A DNA stretch of 64,000 nucleotides from Jiella mangrovi (GCF_017815135.1 NZ_JAGJCF010000015.1:1-64000), one strand, 5' to 3'; numbered from the stretch's first letter, positions 47,701-56,195 are shown. The notes: generated by a model not told the origin, from the sequence alone. Numbers and translations are program-made.

Positions 47701-48815
47701 TTCTCGTCACGCGCCATCTGCAGGACCATGGCGAATGGCCGACCTCGCTCGGGCTGACGGCCTGGGGCACCTCCAACATGCGCACCGGTGGCGACGACAT
47801 CGCCCAGGCGCTGGCGCTGATCGGCGCAAGGCCTGTCTGGGACCGGGCCTCGCGGCGGGTGACGGGCTACGAGATCGTGACGCTGGCCGAACTCGGCCGG
47901 CCGCGCGTCGACGTCACCTTGCGCATTTCCGGCTTTTTCCGCGATGCCTTTCCGGACCAGATCGCCCTTTACGACAGGGCGATCCGGGCCGTCGGCGCGC
48001 TGGATGAGGACGCGGAGGACAATCCGATCGCCGCCAGAATGCGGGCCGAAAAGGCGGCGCTGATCGAAACGGGCGTCGCCGAGGCCGAGGCCCAAAAGCG
48101 CGCCGGCTTCCGCATCTTCGGTTCGAAGCCGGGCGCCTATGGCGCGGGGCTGCAGGCGCTGATCGACGAAAAGGGCTGGGACGACAAGGCCGATCTCGCG
48201 GAGAGCTATCTTGTCTGGGGCTCTTATGCCTATGGGGCGGAGACCGAGGGCGCGGCCGAGCGGGACCGTTTCGAGGCGCGGCTTTCGGGCATCGAGGCCG
48301 TCGTCCAGAATCAGGACAATCGCGAGCACGACCTTCTCGATTCCGACGACTACTACCAGTTCGAAGGCGGCATGACGGCGGCCGTGGAGCATCTCTCGGG
48401 CGCGCGGCCGGTGGTCTATCACAACGATCATTCGCGGCCCGAGCGCCCGGTGGTGCGCACGCTGGAAGAGGAGATCGGCCGGGTGGTGCGGGCGCGCGTC
48501 GTCAATCCGAAATGGATCGCCGGCGTCATGCGCCACGGCTACAAGGGCGCCTTCGAGATCGCCGCGACGCTCGACTACATGTTCGCCTTCGCCGCGACGA
48601 CCGGCGCGGTGCGTGACCATCATTTCGAGGCGGCCTGGAACGCGTTCGTGATGGACGACGAGGTGCGCGATTTTCTCGAGGCGAACAATCCGGCCGCGCT
48701 CGCCGAGATCCGGGATCGATTCGCCGAGGCGATCGACCGCGGCTTGTGGAGCCCGCGATCGAATTCGGCCCGCGCCGAACTGGCGGCGCAAGCCGAGCAC
48801 GAGGTCGGGGCTTGA
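44703..48815 (+). CDS. cobN: CobN, large subunit of cobaltochelatase, with in-frame repeat insertions
   Basis: CobN, with CobS and CobT, inserts cobalt into hydrogenobyrinic acid a,c-diamide. The TTG at 44703 gives the family start (HLLLAQKGTI) with AGGGG 7 bases upstream. Conserved blocks are RALVQSGQTEPVEAL, IHMGKHGNLEWLPGKALALS, TGRNFFSVDTRAVPTETAY and EGGMTAAVEHLSGARPVVY. At 1370 aa it is about 100 residues longer than usual. The excess falls in two places that do not look like CobN: about residues 180-225 (45240-45385) and 770-862 (47020-47285). Both contain palindromic repeats translated in frame. cobS and cobT are not in the window. Confidence 0.96.
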   Translation: MHLLLAQKGTIDDGGEAVDLGQSPGEIVFLSAADTEIASLASAAHRLALGPSELRLANLLRLKHPMSVDTYVERTLRHARLVVVRLLGGQAYWPYGLDALLANAQASGGRLAVIPGDDKPDAGLDAYTTIPLAERDRLWRFLIEGGPANAEGFLLGCRAVLGKGDWPGEATPLLKAGVVQIRRDGAEGGNAGRSADGPRAAIGDVQRGESGLDWIPGQARDDEARRKPLAAIVCYRALVQSGQTEPVEALAQALCESGLDVLPVYVSSLKNPVSIETLRGLFARRQPAVVINLTGFAVSSPAAAAGAERLPTVLEENGAVVLQAVLASGSKDAWHASSQGLTARDLAMNVALPELDGRVLSRAIAFKSAGEWDALTETDIVAHRPALDRVAFVAELASRWARLGARPNADKHVAILLANYPNRDGRLGNGVGLDTPAGTIEVLKAMEAAGYPVAGIPETGNALIDHLMAGPTNAGTVARKVREALSLKDYQAFFDQLPKAIRDAVTDRWGPPADDPFVGVHNGKPAFALPLARFGQTLVGIQPARGYNIDPKETYHSPDLAPPHNYLALYAFLRSDYGADAVIHMGKHGNLEWLPGKALALSDSCFPEAVFGPVPHLYPFIVNDPGEGTQAKRRTSAVIVDHLTPPLTRAETYGPLKDLEALVDEYYEAAGGDPRRLVMLKSQILDLVTDIGLDHDAGIAAGEGEETALEKLDAYLCELKEMQIRDGLHVFGVAPEGRLLTDLVVALARLPRGSGAGDASLLRALAEDLGLCGSAGDRGGGHPPLACQPSPPQGGRSGGGDGDADPEASSLATAVDREGNSVERGSISPLVGEMSGRTEGGASGRDIATDHAASRQADVPPFDPLDCDMAAPWTGARPQLLASLSPDPWRTTGDTVERLELLAARLVEGESHPDIHWRSTRAVLEAIETTLKPAVTRSGPAEIGGILAGLAGRFVAPGPSGAPTRGRPDVLPTGRNFFSVDTRAVPTETAYRLGKKSAELLVTRHLQDHGEWPTSLGLTAWGTSNMRTGGDDIAQALALIGARPVWDRASRRVTGYEIVTLAELGRPRVDVTLRISGFFRDAFPDQIALYDRAIRAVGALDEDAEDNPIAARMRAEKAALIETGVAEAEAQKRAGFRIFGSKPGAYGAGLQALIDEKGWDDKADLAESYLVWGSYAYGAETEGAAERDRFEARLSGIEAVVQNQDNREHDLLDSDDYYQFEGGMTAAVEHLSGARPVVYHNDHSRPERPVVRTLEEEIGRVVRARVVNPKWIAGVMRHGYKGAFEIAATLDYMFAFAATTGAVRDHHFEAAWNAFVMDDEVRDFLEANNPAALAEIRDRFAEAIDRGLWSPRSNSARAELAAQAEHEVGA
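45341..45369. repeat. Palindromic repeat inserted in frame in cobN (first site)
   Basis: ATCCCGGG-TCAAG-CCCGGGAT (45345-45365) forms an 8-bp hairpin flanked by CTGG before and GATGA after. The skeleton (TGGAT, CGGG, loop, CCCG, ATGA) parallels the REP unit at 135-164, so it may be a related family. It is translated as DWIPGQARDDEARRK. The surrounding 45240-45385 also lacks CobN similarity. Confidence 0.85.
47047..47225. repeat. Inverted pair of palindromic repeats inserted in frame in cobN (second site)
   Basis: Copy A (47047-47092) and copy B (47180-47225) are inverted relative to each other and share CCCCCTCTG at the outer ends and ATCTCCCCCAC(A/G)AGG inside. Each folds alone into a hairpin, and the two could pair over about 45 bp around an 85-bp centre. 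Copy B is translated as SISPLVGEMSGRTEGGA, a peptide that recurs wherever this rhizobial repeat is read in frame. Confidence 0.85.
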
Positions 48816-48846
48816 AGCCTTGCCAAGTTCGGCTCATGACACCGCC

Positions 48847-49329
48847 ATGACCATCAACGTGACGACACAGACCCCCGCCTTGCCGACCATCCAGCACCTG
48901 GACCATCCGGGGCCGGATCTGAGATCGCGCATCGTCGCGCCGCTTGCCGAATTCTCGACCAAGAAAGACTTCGCCTTCGCGCCGCAATTCGTGACGCTGG
49001 GGCTTCAGACCGAGGATGGCATCGACGGCGGGCTCGCCTGTCAGCTCTACTGGGACTGGATGCATATCGAGATTCTCGCCGTGCCGGAACGCTGGCGTGG
49101 GCTCGGCCTTGGCCGCGCCCTGGTCGAGCGGGCCGAGGCGATCGCTCGCGAGGCGGGCTGCACGGGCGTCTGGGTCGATACCTATTCCTTCCAGTCGCCG
49201 GGCTTTTATGCAGCGATGGGCTATGCGCCCTTCGGCCGCCTGCCCAACTATCCGAAGGGCGAGACGCGGATCTTCTTCGCGAAGCTCTTCGACGAGGATT
49301 TCCTGTCACCACCGGAGAAGGCTGCATGA
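48847..49329 (+). CDS. GNAT-family acetyltransferase inside the cobalamin operon
   Basis: A 160-aa acetyltransferase with the acetyl-CoA-binding loop RWRGLGLGRALVERAEAIA and the later SFQSPGFYAAMGYAPFG typical of GNAT proteins. The substrate is unknown. It lies between cobN and cobO and overlaps cobO by ATGA, so it is part of the riboswitch-led transcript; a role in cobalamin metabolism is suggested only by position. ATG 48847 is preferred over the upstream GTG 48820. Confidence 0.88.
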   Translation: MTINVTTQTPALPTIQHLDHPGPDLRSRIVAPLAEFSTKKDFAFAPQFVTLGLQTEDGIDGGLACQLYWDWMHIEILAVPERWRGLGLGRALVERAEAIAREAGCTGVWVDTYSFQSPGFYAAMGYAPFGRLPNYPKGETRIFFAKLFDEDFLSPPEKAA

Positions 49330-49976
49330 GCGACGAGACGCCCGAGCGCGGCAAGATTACCGACGGCATGAGCGAAGACGAACTCAACGCCCGCCACGCC
49401 GAGAAGATGAAGAAGAAGAAGGCGGCGCGCGACAAGATCCTCGCGACGAAGACGATCGAGAAGGGGCTCCTGATCGTCCATACCGGCAAGGGCAAGGGCA
49501 AGTCGACGGCGGCCTTCGGCCTCGTCTTCCGGGCGCTCGGCAACGGCATGAAGGTCGGCGTCGTGCAGTTCGTCAAGGGCAAGTGGGAAACTGGCGAGCG
49601 CAAGATCCTCGAGCATTTTCCCGATCAGGTGACGATGACGGCGATGGGCGACGGCTTCACCTGGGAGACCCAGGACCGCCAGCGCGACATCGCCGCCGCC
49701 AAAGCTGCCTGGGAGCGAGCGCAGGCGATGATCATGGATGACGAGCATGATCTCGTCCTGCTTGACGAGATGAACATCGTCCTGCGCTACGACTATCTCG
49801 ACATTGCCGAGGTGGTAGCGTTCCTGAAAGATAAGCCAGCGAACAAGCATGTCGTCGTCACCGGCCGCAACGCCAAGGACGAGCTGATCGATCTGGCCGA
49901 TCTCGTCACCGAGATGGAGATGATCAAGCACCCCTTCCGTTCCGGCGTGAAGGCGCAGAAGGGAATCGAGTTCTGA
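49326..49976 (+). CDS. cobO: Cob(I)yrinic acid a,c-diamide adenosyltransferase
   Basis: CobO transfers the adenosyl group of ATP to the cobalt of corrinoids. The 216-aa protein has the family P-loop VHTGKGKGKSTAAFG, the Walker-B-like LVLLDEMNIVLRYDYLD, and the C-terminal MEMIKHPFRSGVKAQKGIEF end. A Lys-rich N-terminal extension (residues 1-45) precedes the core, as in rhizobial CobO. It is the last gene of the operon. Confidence 0.97.
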   Translation: MSDETPERGKITDGMSEDELNARHAEKMKKKKAARDKILATKTIEKGLLIVHTGKGKGKSTAAFGLVFRALGNGMKVGVVQFVKGKWETGERKILEHFPDQVTMTAMGDGFTWETQDRQRDIAAAKAAWERAQAMIMDDEHDLVLLDEMNIVLRYDYLDIAEVVAFLKDKPANKHVVVTGRNAKDELIDLADLVTEMEMIKHPFRSGVKAQKGIEF

Positions 49977-50171
49977 GCGGGCGACGCGCCGCTTGAAGCC
50001 TCGACTGATTTGAGCCCGACCCGGCTGATCGGGCTTGGCTTCGGGATAATTCTGCCGGAAAATAACCGAAACTTATCGGAATGGGATGCAAGGTTTTCAT
50101 CGGCCGAACCGGGGCTCCACCCTTTGCATCGCCGGGACCGAACCGGCAAACGATCATGCTGCAGGAATGAA

Positions 50172-51266
50172 ATGACACTCAAACTGCTCATTGCCGCTTT
50201 CCTGCAGAGCCTCGGTATCGTCTTTCTCGCCACCTTGCCCTATCGACTGGCGCTGACACGGGTGAAGAGCCAGGCCAACCGCCGGATGGTGTCGGGCATC
50301 GTTCTGACGGCCTGTGCGCTGGGCTCGATGACGGTTCCGGTCACGCTCGTCGATGGTCTGATCTTCGACATGCGGCACGTCTTTCTGATTCTCGCCGCTA
50401 CCTATGGCGGCGTGCCGGCGGCGATCCTGATGGCGGCTGCAACTCTCGCCTATCGGTTGTTCGTCGGGGGACCGGGCGTTCCGGCCGGAGTCGTCGGCAT
50501 TGTCCTGTGCACCTTGCTCGGGATTGCGATCGCCCAGTGGAGCAGGATCGGCGGCCTGACACGGACGCAGAGGCTCGTCTTGATGGGGCTTTGCGCATCG
50601 CTGTCTCTGGCCGGACTGGCGGTGACGCCACAAGAAACCGCCGTCATCGTGCTTTCCCATGCCGGCCCCATCTTCGTGATCGCCAATTTCGTCGGCGTCG
50701 TCCTCACCGCCACGATGCTCGACCATGAACAGGCACGCGTGATGCGCGAGCAGGCGCTCGCCGAGGATGCGTCTCACGACGCCCTGACCGGGCTCGTCAA
50801 CCGTCGCAGCTTCGATCGCCGTGCGCCCGAGGTGATCGCCAAGGCAAGGGCGCAAGGCAGGCCCTGTTCGCTGCTTCTGGTGGATATCGATTATTTCAAG
50901 CGGGTCAACGACACCCATGGCCATCCGGCCGGAGATGCGGTGCTGCGCGCCGTCGCCGACATTCTCAACGCGCGATCCGGCACGTCGGGTATGGCGGCGC
51001 GGCTCGGTGGCGAGGAATTCGCCATCCTTCTGCCGGGAGTCGACGAGATCTCGGCGAGACGCAAGGCCGAGCGCCTTCGAACCGAGGTCGCCGAAACCAG
51101 CCATGACGTCGGCGACGCGAAGATCTCGGTGACCGTCAGTATCGGCATCGACACCATCATCGACGATGGAAGGCCCTTTCAGGAGGCCTTCAGCCGGGCC
51201 GACGCCGCACTTTACCGGGCCAAGCAGACCGGCCGCAACCGGGTGACGGCGGGGCGGGCCGCCTGA
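50172..51266 (+). CDS. Membrane-bound diguanylate cyclase
   Basis: A 364-aa protein with about six membrane segments (residues 3-190) in the 5TM-5TMR-LYT-like arrangement (LIFDMRHVFLILAATYGG, then AAATLAYRLFVGGPGV), followed by a GGDEF domain with an intact GGEEF (ARLGGEEFAILLPG). It should make c-di-GMP; no RxxD inhibitory site precedes the motif. The signal is unknown, although similar LYT domains sense cell-wall or small ligands. It stands alone after cobO. Confidence 0.93.
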   Translation: MTLKLLIAAFLQSLGIVFLATLPYRLALTRVKSQANRRMVSGIVLTACALGSMTVPVTLVDGLIFDMRHVFLILAATYGGVPAAILMAAATLAYRLFVGGPGVPAGVVGIVLCTLLGIAIAQWSRIGGLTRTQRLVLMGLCASLSLAGLAVTPQETAVIVLSHAGPIFVIANFVGVVLTATMLDHEQARVMREQALAEDASHDALTGLVNRRSFDRRAPEVIAKARAQGRPCSLLLVDIDYFKRVNDTHGHPAGDAVLRAVADILNARSGTSGMAARLGGEEFAILLPGVDEISARRKAERLRTEVAETSHDVGDAKISVTVSIGIDTIIDDGRPFQEAFSRADAALYRAKQTGRNRVTAGRAA

Positions 51267-51268
51267 CT

Positions 51269-52339
51269 TCAGCCGCGTCGTTGGGGAGCGGCGAGCGACA
51301 GCTTGTCGAGAAGGTCGAGGCCCGTGCGCGTCGCCGCGCCCGCCGCCATTGCCATCTGCGGCAGCAGCATCCATTCCAGCGACCAGGCAGCGCCGGAGCG
51401 TTCGTTCTCGTGGACGAGCGCGTGATGCATGCCGGAGACGAGCGTCGCGTTGAACCTTGCCAGGGTGACGAGGATCTCGGCGCCGACCGGATTGTTTTTG
51501 TGCGGCATCGCCGAGGACCCGCCACCGCCCGAAAGCTGCAACTCGCCGACCTCGCTCTGAAGGGCGAGCGCCGCATCCTGGCCGAATTTGCCGAGAGCGC
51601 CGGTGATCAGGGAAAACCAGTCGGCGAGTTCGACGAGGCCGTCGCGCTCGGAATGCATCGCCGCGGGAACGGCGGTCAGGCCGAGGCGGCTTGCGACGCC
51701 GTCGACGATCCGGTCCGCCTCGTTTCCCAGGCCCGCGCGATCGCCGACGGCGCCGCCGATCCGGAGCGCAAAGGCGCGCGGGGCGATCGTCTCGCGCCTG
51801 AGGCGGCAGCGCACCAGCGGATCGCCCCACGAGGCGAGCTTGCGGGAAAAGCGGGTCTCCTTCGCCGCCTGCATGCGGGTATGGGCCATGACTTTGGTAT
51901 CGCCGGCTTCGAGATTCCAGCGGGTGAAGGCGTCGGTGATCGCCGCGAGCCGCCGGTCGAGGACGAGCGAGACGCCCTGCATGCGCATGGCGAGCGACGC
52001 GTCGATCACGTCCTGGCTGGTCGCGCCCTTGTGAAGGGCTGTGGCCGCGTCCTCGGGAAGGCCGGCCCGGAGCTGTTTGAGGAGGCTCGGTACGACGACG
52101 CCGTCGCGAGCGGTGCCGGCCGATAGCGCGGCAAGGTCCGGGGTGAAGCCGGCCGCCCGAGCCTGGATGGCCTGAAGATGCGATGCTTCGATCAGCCCGG
52201 CATCGGCCTGCGCCTCGGCGAGGGCCACCTCGAAAGCGACCATCGCCTCGATGTCGGCCGCGGCCAAGAAGTAGCTGCCGATCTCCTCGTCGCCGAACAG
52301 CTGGCCGAGGACGGGGCTGGAAAAGACGGAGGCGGTCAC
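51269..52339 (-). CDS. pcaB: 3-Carboxy-cis,cis-muconate cycloisomerase
   Basis: PcaB converts 3-carboxymuconate to gamma-carboxymuconolactone in the protocatechuate branch of the beta-ketoadipate pathway. The 356-aa protein belongs to the fumarase/aspartase superfamily; the signature loop GGSSAMPHKNNPVGAE is clear, as are HKGATSQDVIDASLAMRM and MAHTRMQAA. Its stop abuts the diguanylate cyclase stop (convergent). It starts 4 bp inside the pcaD stop region (overlap 52336-52339), so the two are coupled. Confidence 0.96.
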   Translation of the reverse strand: MTASVFSSPVLGQLFGDEEIGSYFLAAADIEAMVAFEVALAEAQADAGLIEASHLQAIQARAAGFTPDLAALSAGTARDGVVVPSLLKQLRAGLPEDAATALHKGATSQDVIDASLAMRMQGVSLVLDRRLAAITDAFTRWNLEAGDTKVMAHTRMQAAKETRFSRKLASWGDPLVRCRLRRETIAPRAFALRIGGAVGDRAGLGNEADRIVDGVASRLGLTAVPAAMHSERDGLVELADWFSLITGALGKFGQDAALALQSEVGELQLSGGGGSSAMPHKNNPVGAEILVTLARFNATLVSGMHHALVHENERSGAAWSLEWMLLPQMAMAAGAATRTGLDLLDKLSLAAPQRRG

Positions 52340-53142
52340 TTGGCGCCGCCCGCGGCAAAGACTTCGTCGGCAAAGGCGCCGACGAGCCGCGCCGTCACCT
52401 CCGGCCGTTCGATGCAGGGCAGATGCCCGGCGCCGGCAACGATTTCAAAGCGGGCTCCATCGATCAGATCGGCGCAGCTGCGAACGAGATCGGGCGGCGT
52501 CGAGCCGTCCTGATCGCCGACCATGCAAAGGGTCGGAACCTTAAGATTACGCGCGGTTTCGGTATGATCGGCATCGCGCAGAGCCGCGCAGGAACCGAGA
52601 TAGCCCTCGGCCGGCGTGTTCACCAGCATGCTGGAATAGCCGGTGAAGGCCGCGTTGTCCGGAGAGCGGAAGGCGGGCGTGAACCAGCGAGTCAGGATCT
52701 GTTCGGCGATCGCGGCGATGCCGTCCTTCTCGATCGCGGCGATCCGGCCATTCCAGCCGGCCTCGTCGCCGATCTTGTGGGCGGTGTCCATCATCACGAG
52801 GCCGGCGAGACGCCGGTCATTCCTCGCTGCAAGGCCGAGCGCGATCTGGCCGCCGATCGAAAGCCCGACGACGAAGGCGCGTTCGACGCCATGGTGATCG
52901 AGGAGGGCCAGGAGATCGGCCGAGTGATCGTCCATGCGATAGGGGGCGGGCGGCACCTCGGAGAGGCCGTGGCCGCGCTTGTCGTAGCGAATCACCCGGT
53001 AGCGATCGGCAAGATGGGGAACGACCGCGTCCCAGATCCGGTAGTCGGTCCCCAGAGAGTTGATCAGAACGAGGGCAGGCGCGCCTTCGGGCCCGTCGAC
53101 ACGGTGATGGAGGACGATCCCGTTTATTCGGTCGAAGGGCAT
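52336..53142 (-). CDS. pcaD: 3-Oxoadipate enol-lactonase
   Basis: PcaD hydrolyses beta-ketoadipate enol-lactone. The 268-aa alpha/beta hydrolase has the nucleophile elbow GLSIGGQIALGLA, the oxyanion region INSLGTDYRIWD, the catalytic Asp in MVGDQDGSTPP and the His in AGAGHLPCIERP. Start 53142 gives MPFDRINGI; a longer frame to 53187 lacks support. The usual pcaC, pcaH and pcaG partners and a PcaQ regulator are not in this window, so the pathway is split or completed elsewhere. Confidence 0.94.
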   Translation of the reverse strand: MPFDRINGIVLHHRVDGPEGAPALVLINSLGTDYRIWDAVVPHLADRYRVIRYDKRGHGLSEVPPAPYRMDDHSADLLALLDHHGVERAFVVGLSIGGQIALGLAARNDRRLAGLVMMDTAHKIGDEAGWNGRIAAIEKDGIAAIAEQILTRWFTPAFRSPDNAAFTGYSSMLVNTPAEGYLGSCAALRDADHTETARNLKVPTLCMVGDQDGSTPPDLVRSCADLIDGARFEIVAGAGHLPCIERPEVTARLVGAFADEVFAAGGAK

Positions 53143-53312
53143 GATGTGTTTCCGATGACGATTGCGGTGTCGCTCGAGACCGAGCATGGGCTTTCGATCA
53201 TAGGGGCGTGCGGGTGTGAAGGAAGCCCTGTGCGGGTGCCCCTCTCTTTCGCGTCGCGGTCTTTCCTGCTAGCGGCTGTTGCAGCGACGCGGTTTTTGAG
53301 GGGAGGGCGAAC

Positions 53313-54263
53313 ATGTTTCTCAGCTGTGGAGATTGCCTGTTCGACGTTTTCGCGCTCCCGCAGGAGGATGTCGCGACGATCGGCCTTTCGGGCCGGGTGG
53401 GCGGCTCGCCGCTCAACGTTGCGCTCGGTCTCTCGCGGCTCGGCCACCATGCGGCCTATTTCACCAAGATGTCGGATGACCTTTTTGGCGAGCGCATCCG
53501 CAAATTCATGGAACGCGAGGGGATCGATCAGCGGTTTCTCATTCCGACCCATCGCAATACAAGCCTTGCCATGGTCTCGCTCGCCGCAGACGGCTCGGCG
53601 AGCTATGCCTTCTACATCGAGGGGACGGCGGACCGGTCGATCGAGCTCGACGAGGTGCCTCTGTCCCTGCCGGCCGAGGTCGAGGTGGTCCACGTGGCGT
53701 CCTATTCCACGGTGACGGAGCCGACGGCGAGCGCCCTTGCCCGCCTCGTCCGTCAGGAAGCGCCCAACCGCTTCATCTCCTATGATCCGAACATCCGCGC
53801 GTCGATCGAGCCCGATCTCGACATCTGGCGGGCCAAGGTGGCCGAGATCGTGCCCTTCGCCTCGCTCGTCAAGGCGAGCGAGGAGGACATCGCGCAGCTC
53901 TATCCCGGCCGTGCCATCGAAAGCGTGATCGCAGAGTGGGTTTCGGCCGGCGCCGAGCTTGCCGTCGTCACCCTCGGCGAGCGCGGTGCGATTGCCGGAA
54001 CTGCCGGCGGCCCTGGCGCCAGAGTGCCGGGACGCGCCGTCACGGTGGTCGATACGGTCGGTGCCGGCGATACGTTTCAGGCGGCACTCCTGGCCGGTCT
54101 GAAGGAGCGGCAGGCGCTGTCGCGGTCGGCGATCGCCGGCTTTGCCGAAGCGGATCTCAAGGACTTTCTCGGCTTCGCCGTCGAGGCCGCCGCCATCACC
54201 TGCAGCCGCAAGGGCGCGGATCTGCCGCGCCGCGAAGATCTCGGGCTCGCGCCGCTCGGCTGA
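53313..54263 (+). CDS. PfkB-family carbohydrate kinase (fructokinase-like)
   Basis: A 316-aa ribokinase-superfamily enzyme. The PfkB signatures are present: GGSPLNVALGLSRLG (N-terminal) and VDTVGAGDTFQAALLAGL with the catalytic Asp (C-terminal), plus ASEEDIAQLYPG. Family members phosphorylate fructose, ribose or other sugars; the exact substrate is not set by sequence, but fructokinase is the nearest pattern. It is monocistronic, divergent from pcaD, and closed by a strong bidirectional terminator. Confidence 0.92.
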   Translation: MFLSCGDCLFDVFALPQEDVATIGLSGRVGGSPLNVALGLSRLGHHAAYFTKMSDDLFGERIRKFMEREGIDQRFLIPTHRNTSLAMVSLAADGSASYAFYIEGTADRSIELDEVPLSLPAEVEVVHVASYSTVTEPTASALARLVRQEAPNRFISYDPNIRASIEPDLDIWRAKVAEIVPFASLVKASEEDIAQLYPGRAIESVIAEWVSAGAELAVVTLGERGAIAGTAGGPGARVPGRAVTVVDTVGAGDTFQAALLAGLKERQALSRSAIAGFAEADLKDFLGFAVEAAAITCSRKGADLPRREDLGLAPLG

Positions 54264-54340
54264 CAGGCGCATAACCGTCGCTTGGTCCGCTCGGCCTGAG
54301 GCGTCGCAGCCTTCCGCTCGTCCCTGCCGATCCCACAGAC

Positions 54341-54381
54341 GAAAAACGGCCGGCGGATGAGGCATCCGCCGGCCGTTTTCA
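54341..54381. terminator. Bidirectional terminator between the sugar kinase and the porin gene
   Basis: A perfect 17-bp stem (AAAACGGCCGGCGGATG at 54343-54359, CATCCGCCGGCCGTTTT at 54363-54379) with a 3-base loop. T runs lie at both ends in the respective directions, so it can terminate the kinase gene (plus) and the outer membrane protein gene (minus). Confidence 0.93.
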
Positions 54382-54430
54382 AAAGACCCTCGATGGGGCG
54401 GCTTGAGCCACCCCATGCTCCATGGTGCTC

Positions 54431-55219
54431 TTAGTTGAAGTGGTAGGACGCCTTGGCCCAGACCGTGTGGAAGTCGAGGTCCTTGTCGTCGTCGCTCTTG
54501 AAGCTGACCTCGTTGCCGAGGCCATCCGTGCCGTTGATGGTCTGGGTGTTCTTGCCGAGATTCGTGTAGAGATACTCGACACCGAAGGACAGATTCTGCG
54601 TCGCCATGTAGTCGACGCCGGCGCCGACCGCGTAGCCGACCGAGTGCTTGTCGCTGTCGGTCGTGAAATCGTAATCTGCGAATTCCGAACCGGCCGCCGT
54701 CGAGGGCGTTGAGGTGCTCTGCTTGACGTCGCCATAGGCAAGACCGCCGGTGCCGTAGAACAGGACGTTGTCCATGGCGTAGCCGAGGCGGGCGCGGACG
54801 GTGCCGAGATAGTTCAGCTTGGTCTCTGACGAGAATTCAGAACCGTCCGGTGTGGTGTAGGAGGTGTCTTTCTTCCGGTTGATGTAGTTGAAGTCGGCGA
54901 CGGCACCCAGAACGACGTTGTTCTGGAACTGGTAGTCGTAGCCGATGTTGGCGCCGCCGATGAAGTTGCCCGTGTCATCGCCGTCGACGTCGCCCTCACC
55001 GAAGGCGGCGTTGCCGCCGGTGTCGAAGCTGGCATCGCCGTTATGGCCGAAGACACCGCCGGCCTGAACGCCGAGATTGAGGCCGGTCCAGGTGGTGGTC
55101 TGGGCGATCGGCTCGATCACCATCGGGGCCGGCGCCGGCGGCTCGGGCGCGATGATGTCGGCAGCCATGGCCGGGGTTGCGAACGCTGCGGTGGTCAGAA
55201 GCAGTGCAAAGCGTTTCAT
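54431..55219 (-). CDS. Omp25/Omp31-like outer membrane beta-barrel protein
   Basis: A 262-aa outer membrane protein. It has a signal peptide (FALLLTTAAFATPAMA, then AD), a Pro-rich linker, the family segment TWTGLNLGVQAGGVFG, eight or so amphipathic beta strands with many Tyr/Asn/Gly, and a C-terminus of alternating residues ending WAKASYHFN as required for barrel assembly. Such proteins are abundant immunogenic porin-like proteins in Brucella and Bartonella (Omp25, Omp31). The upstream region is unusually AT-rich, as expected for a strong promoter. Confidence 0.92.
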   Translation of the reverse strand: MKRFALLLTTAAFATPAMAADIIAPEPPAPAPMVIEPIAQTTTWTGLNLGVQAGGVFGHNGDASFDTGGNAAFGEGDVDGDDTGNFIGGANIGYDYQFQNNVVLGAVADFNYINRKKDTSYTTPDGSEFSSETKLNYLGTVRARLGYAMDNVLFYGTGGLAYGDVKQSTSTPSTAAGSEFADYDFTTDSDKHSVGYAVGAGVDYMATQNLSFGVEYLYTNLGKNTQTINGTDGLGNEVSFKSDDDKDLDFHTVWAKASYHFN

Positions 55220-55748
55220 GTGTCATTCTCCTAGGTCGCGGGTCGCGACGGAAAGGCAGGGGGCTGGCCTCCTGCATGCGTCGGATTCAGCTGTCAGCCG
55301 AATTCGGAACGATCCCTGATCACTTTGGTTGGCTGAATGATGGCAGGAATGCGGTCTTATTTCTGCTGTTGCAAAAGGGTCTCAGCCTGGGTTGCCGTCG
55401 CGATTTCGATGGCCCCAAATGCGGCATAAAGCCTTTATAATCGCTGAAAAATCTAAGTTAATTAAAATTTCCTCAAAAGCGTCAGGGGTTTACGAGTATG
55501 GCGAAAGTGTGGAGACATTATTCCCAAGCGGAAGCTGCCAAACGCCGTCGGTTGCATTCCCTGGCGACTGCTATCGCGGTCAGGGCGGACGCTCCGACCG
55601 CCGGCGAGGCGACCGTGCCCCACCATGCGTTTGGTCGCAGACATTGGATTCGTTCGAAACTTTGATTGCCAAGCCGAGCCAGGCTCCAATATTCTGAGGC
55701 CGTGGGTGCTTGGACAATGCGACCAGGTTCGTACGATTGGGAGGTTTC
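55220..55748. other. Long divergent promoter region between porin and cytochrome c genes
   Basis: No gene is supported in these 529 bp. The stretch 55425-55490 (AAAGCCTTTATAATCGCTG, then AAATCTAAGTTAATTAAAAT) is strikingly AT-rich for this genome and contains TTTATAAT, a plausible -10 element. It probably holds promoters and regulator sites for the porin and cytochrome genes. Confidence 0.55.
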
Positions 55749-56195
55749 ATGCGTAAATTCAGTCTCGTTTTCGCCTCGACGGCGCTTGCTTTCGCCGCCG
55801 GTGCCGCTTCGGCCCAGGACATGGGCGATCCTGCGGCCGGCGAGAAAGTGTTCAACAAATGCAAGGCATGCCACGCCGTCGGCGAAGGCGCGAAGAACAA
55901 GATCGGACCGCAACTGAACGGCATCGTCGGCGAAAAACCGGGGGCCGACCGGGGCGGCTACAAGTTCTCCAAGCCTTTCCAGGAGTGGGCCGCCGACAAG
56001 ACGGCGTGGAATCAGGAGCTGCTGACGACCTGGCTTTCGGACCCGCGCGGCACGGTCAAGGGCACCAAGATGGCCTTTGCCGGCCTGAAGAAGCCCGAAG
56101 AGATCAACAATGTCATCGCCTATCTGGCGAGCTTCGACGAAGGCGGTGCCAAGCGCGATCCGGCCGAGGCTCTGAAAGCCGCCGCCTCGCAATAA
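55749..56195 (+). CDS. Class I cytochrome c (cytochrome c2-like), periplasmic
   Basis: A 148-aa protein with a signal peptide (FSLVFASTALAFAAGAASA) and one heme c attachment site CKACH; the distal ligand is the Met in VKGTKMAFAGLKKPEEINNV. Features FNKCKACHAVGEGAKNKIGP match mitochondrial-type cytochrome c and c2, which carry electrons to terminal oxidases. GGGAGG lies before the ATG. The maturation genes (ccm) are nearby. An intrinsic terminator follows. Confidence 0.95.
   Translation: MRKFSLVFASTALAFAAGAASAQDMGDPAAGEKVFNKCKACHAVGEGAKNKIGPQLNGIVGEKPGADRGGYKFSKPFQEWAADKTAWNQELLTTWLSDPRGTVKGTKMAFAGLKKPEEINNVIAYLASFDEGGAKRDPAEALKAAASQ

Noticed and set aside
50013-50035. Hairpin AGCCCGA / TCGGGCT after cobO as a terminator
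   Set aside because: Seven-bp stem with no following T run; too weak to call.
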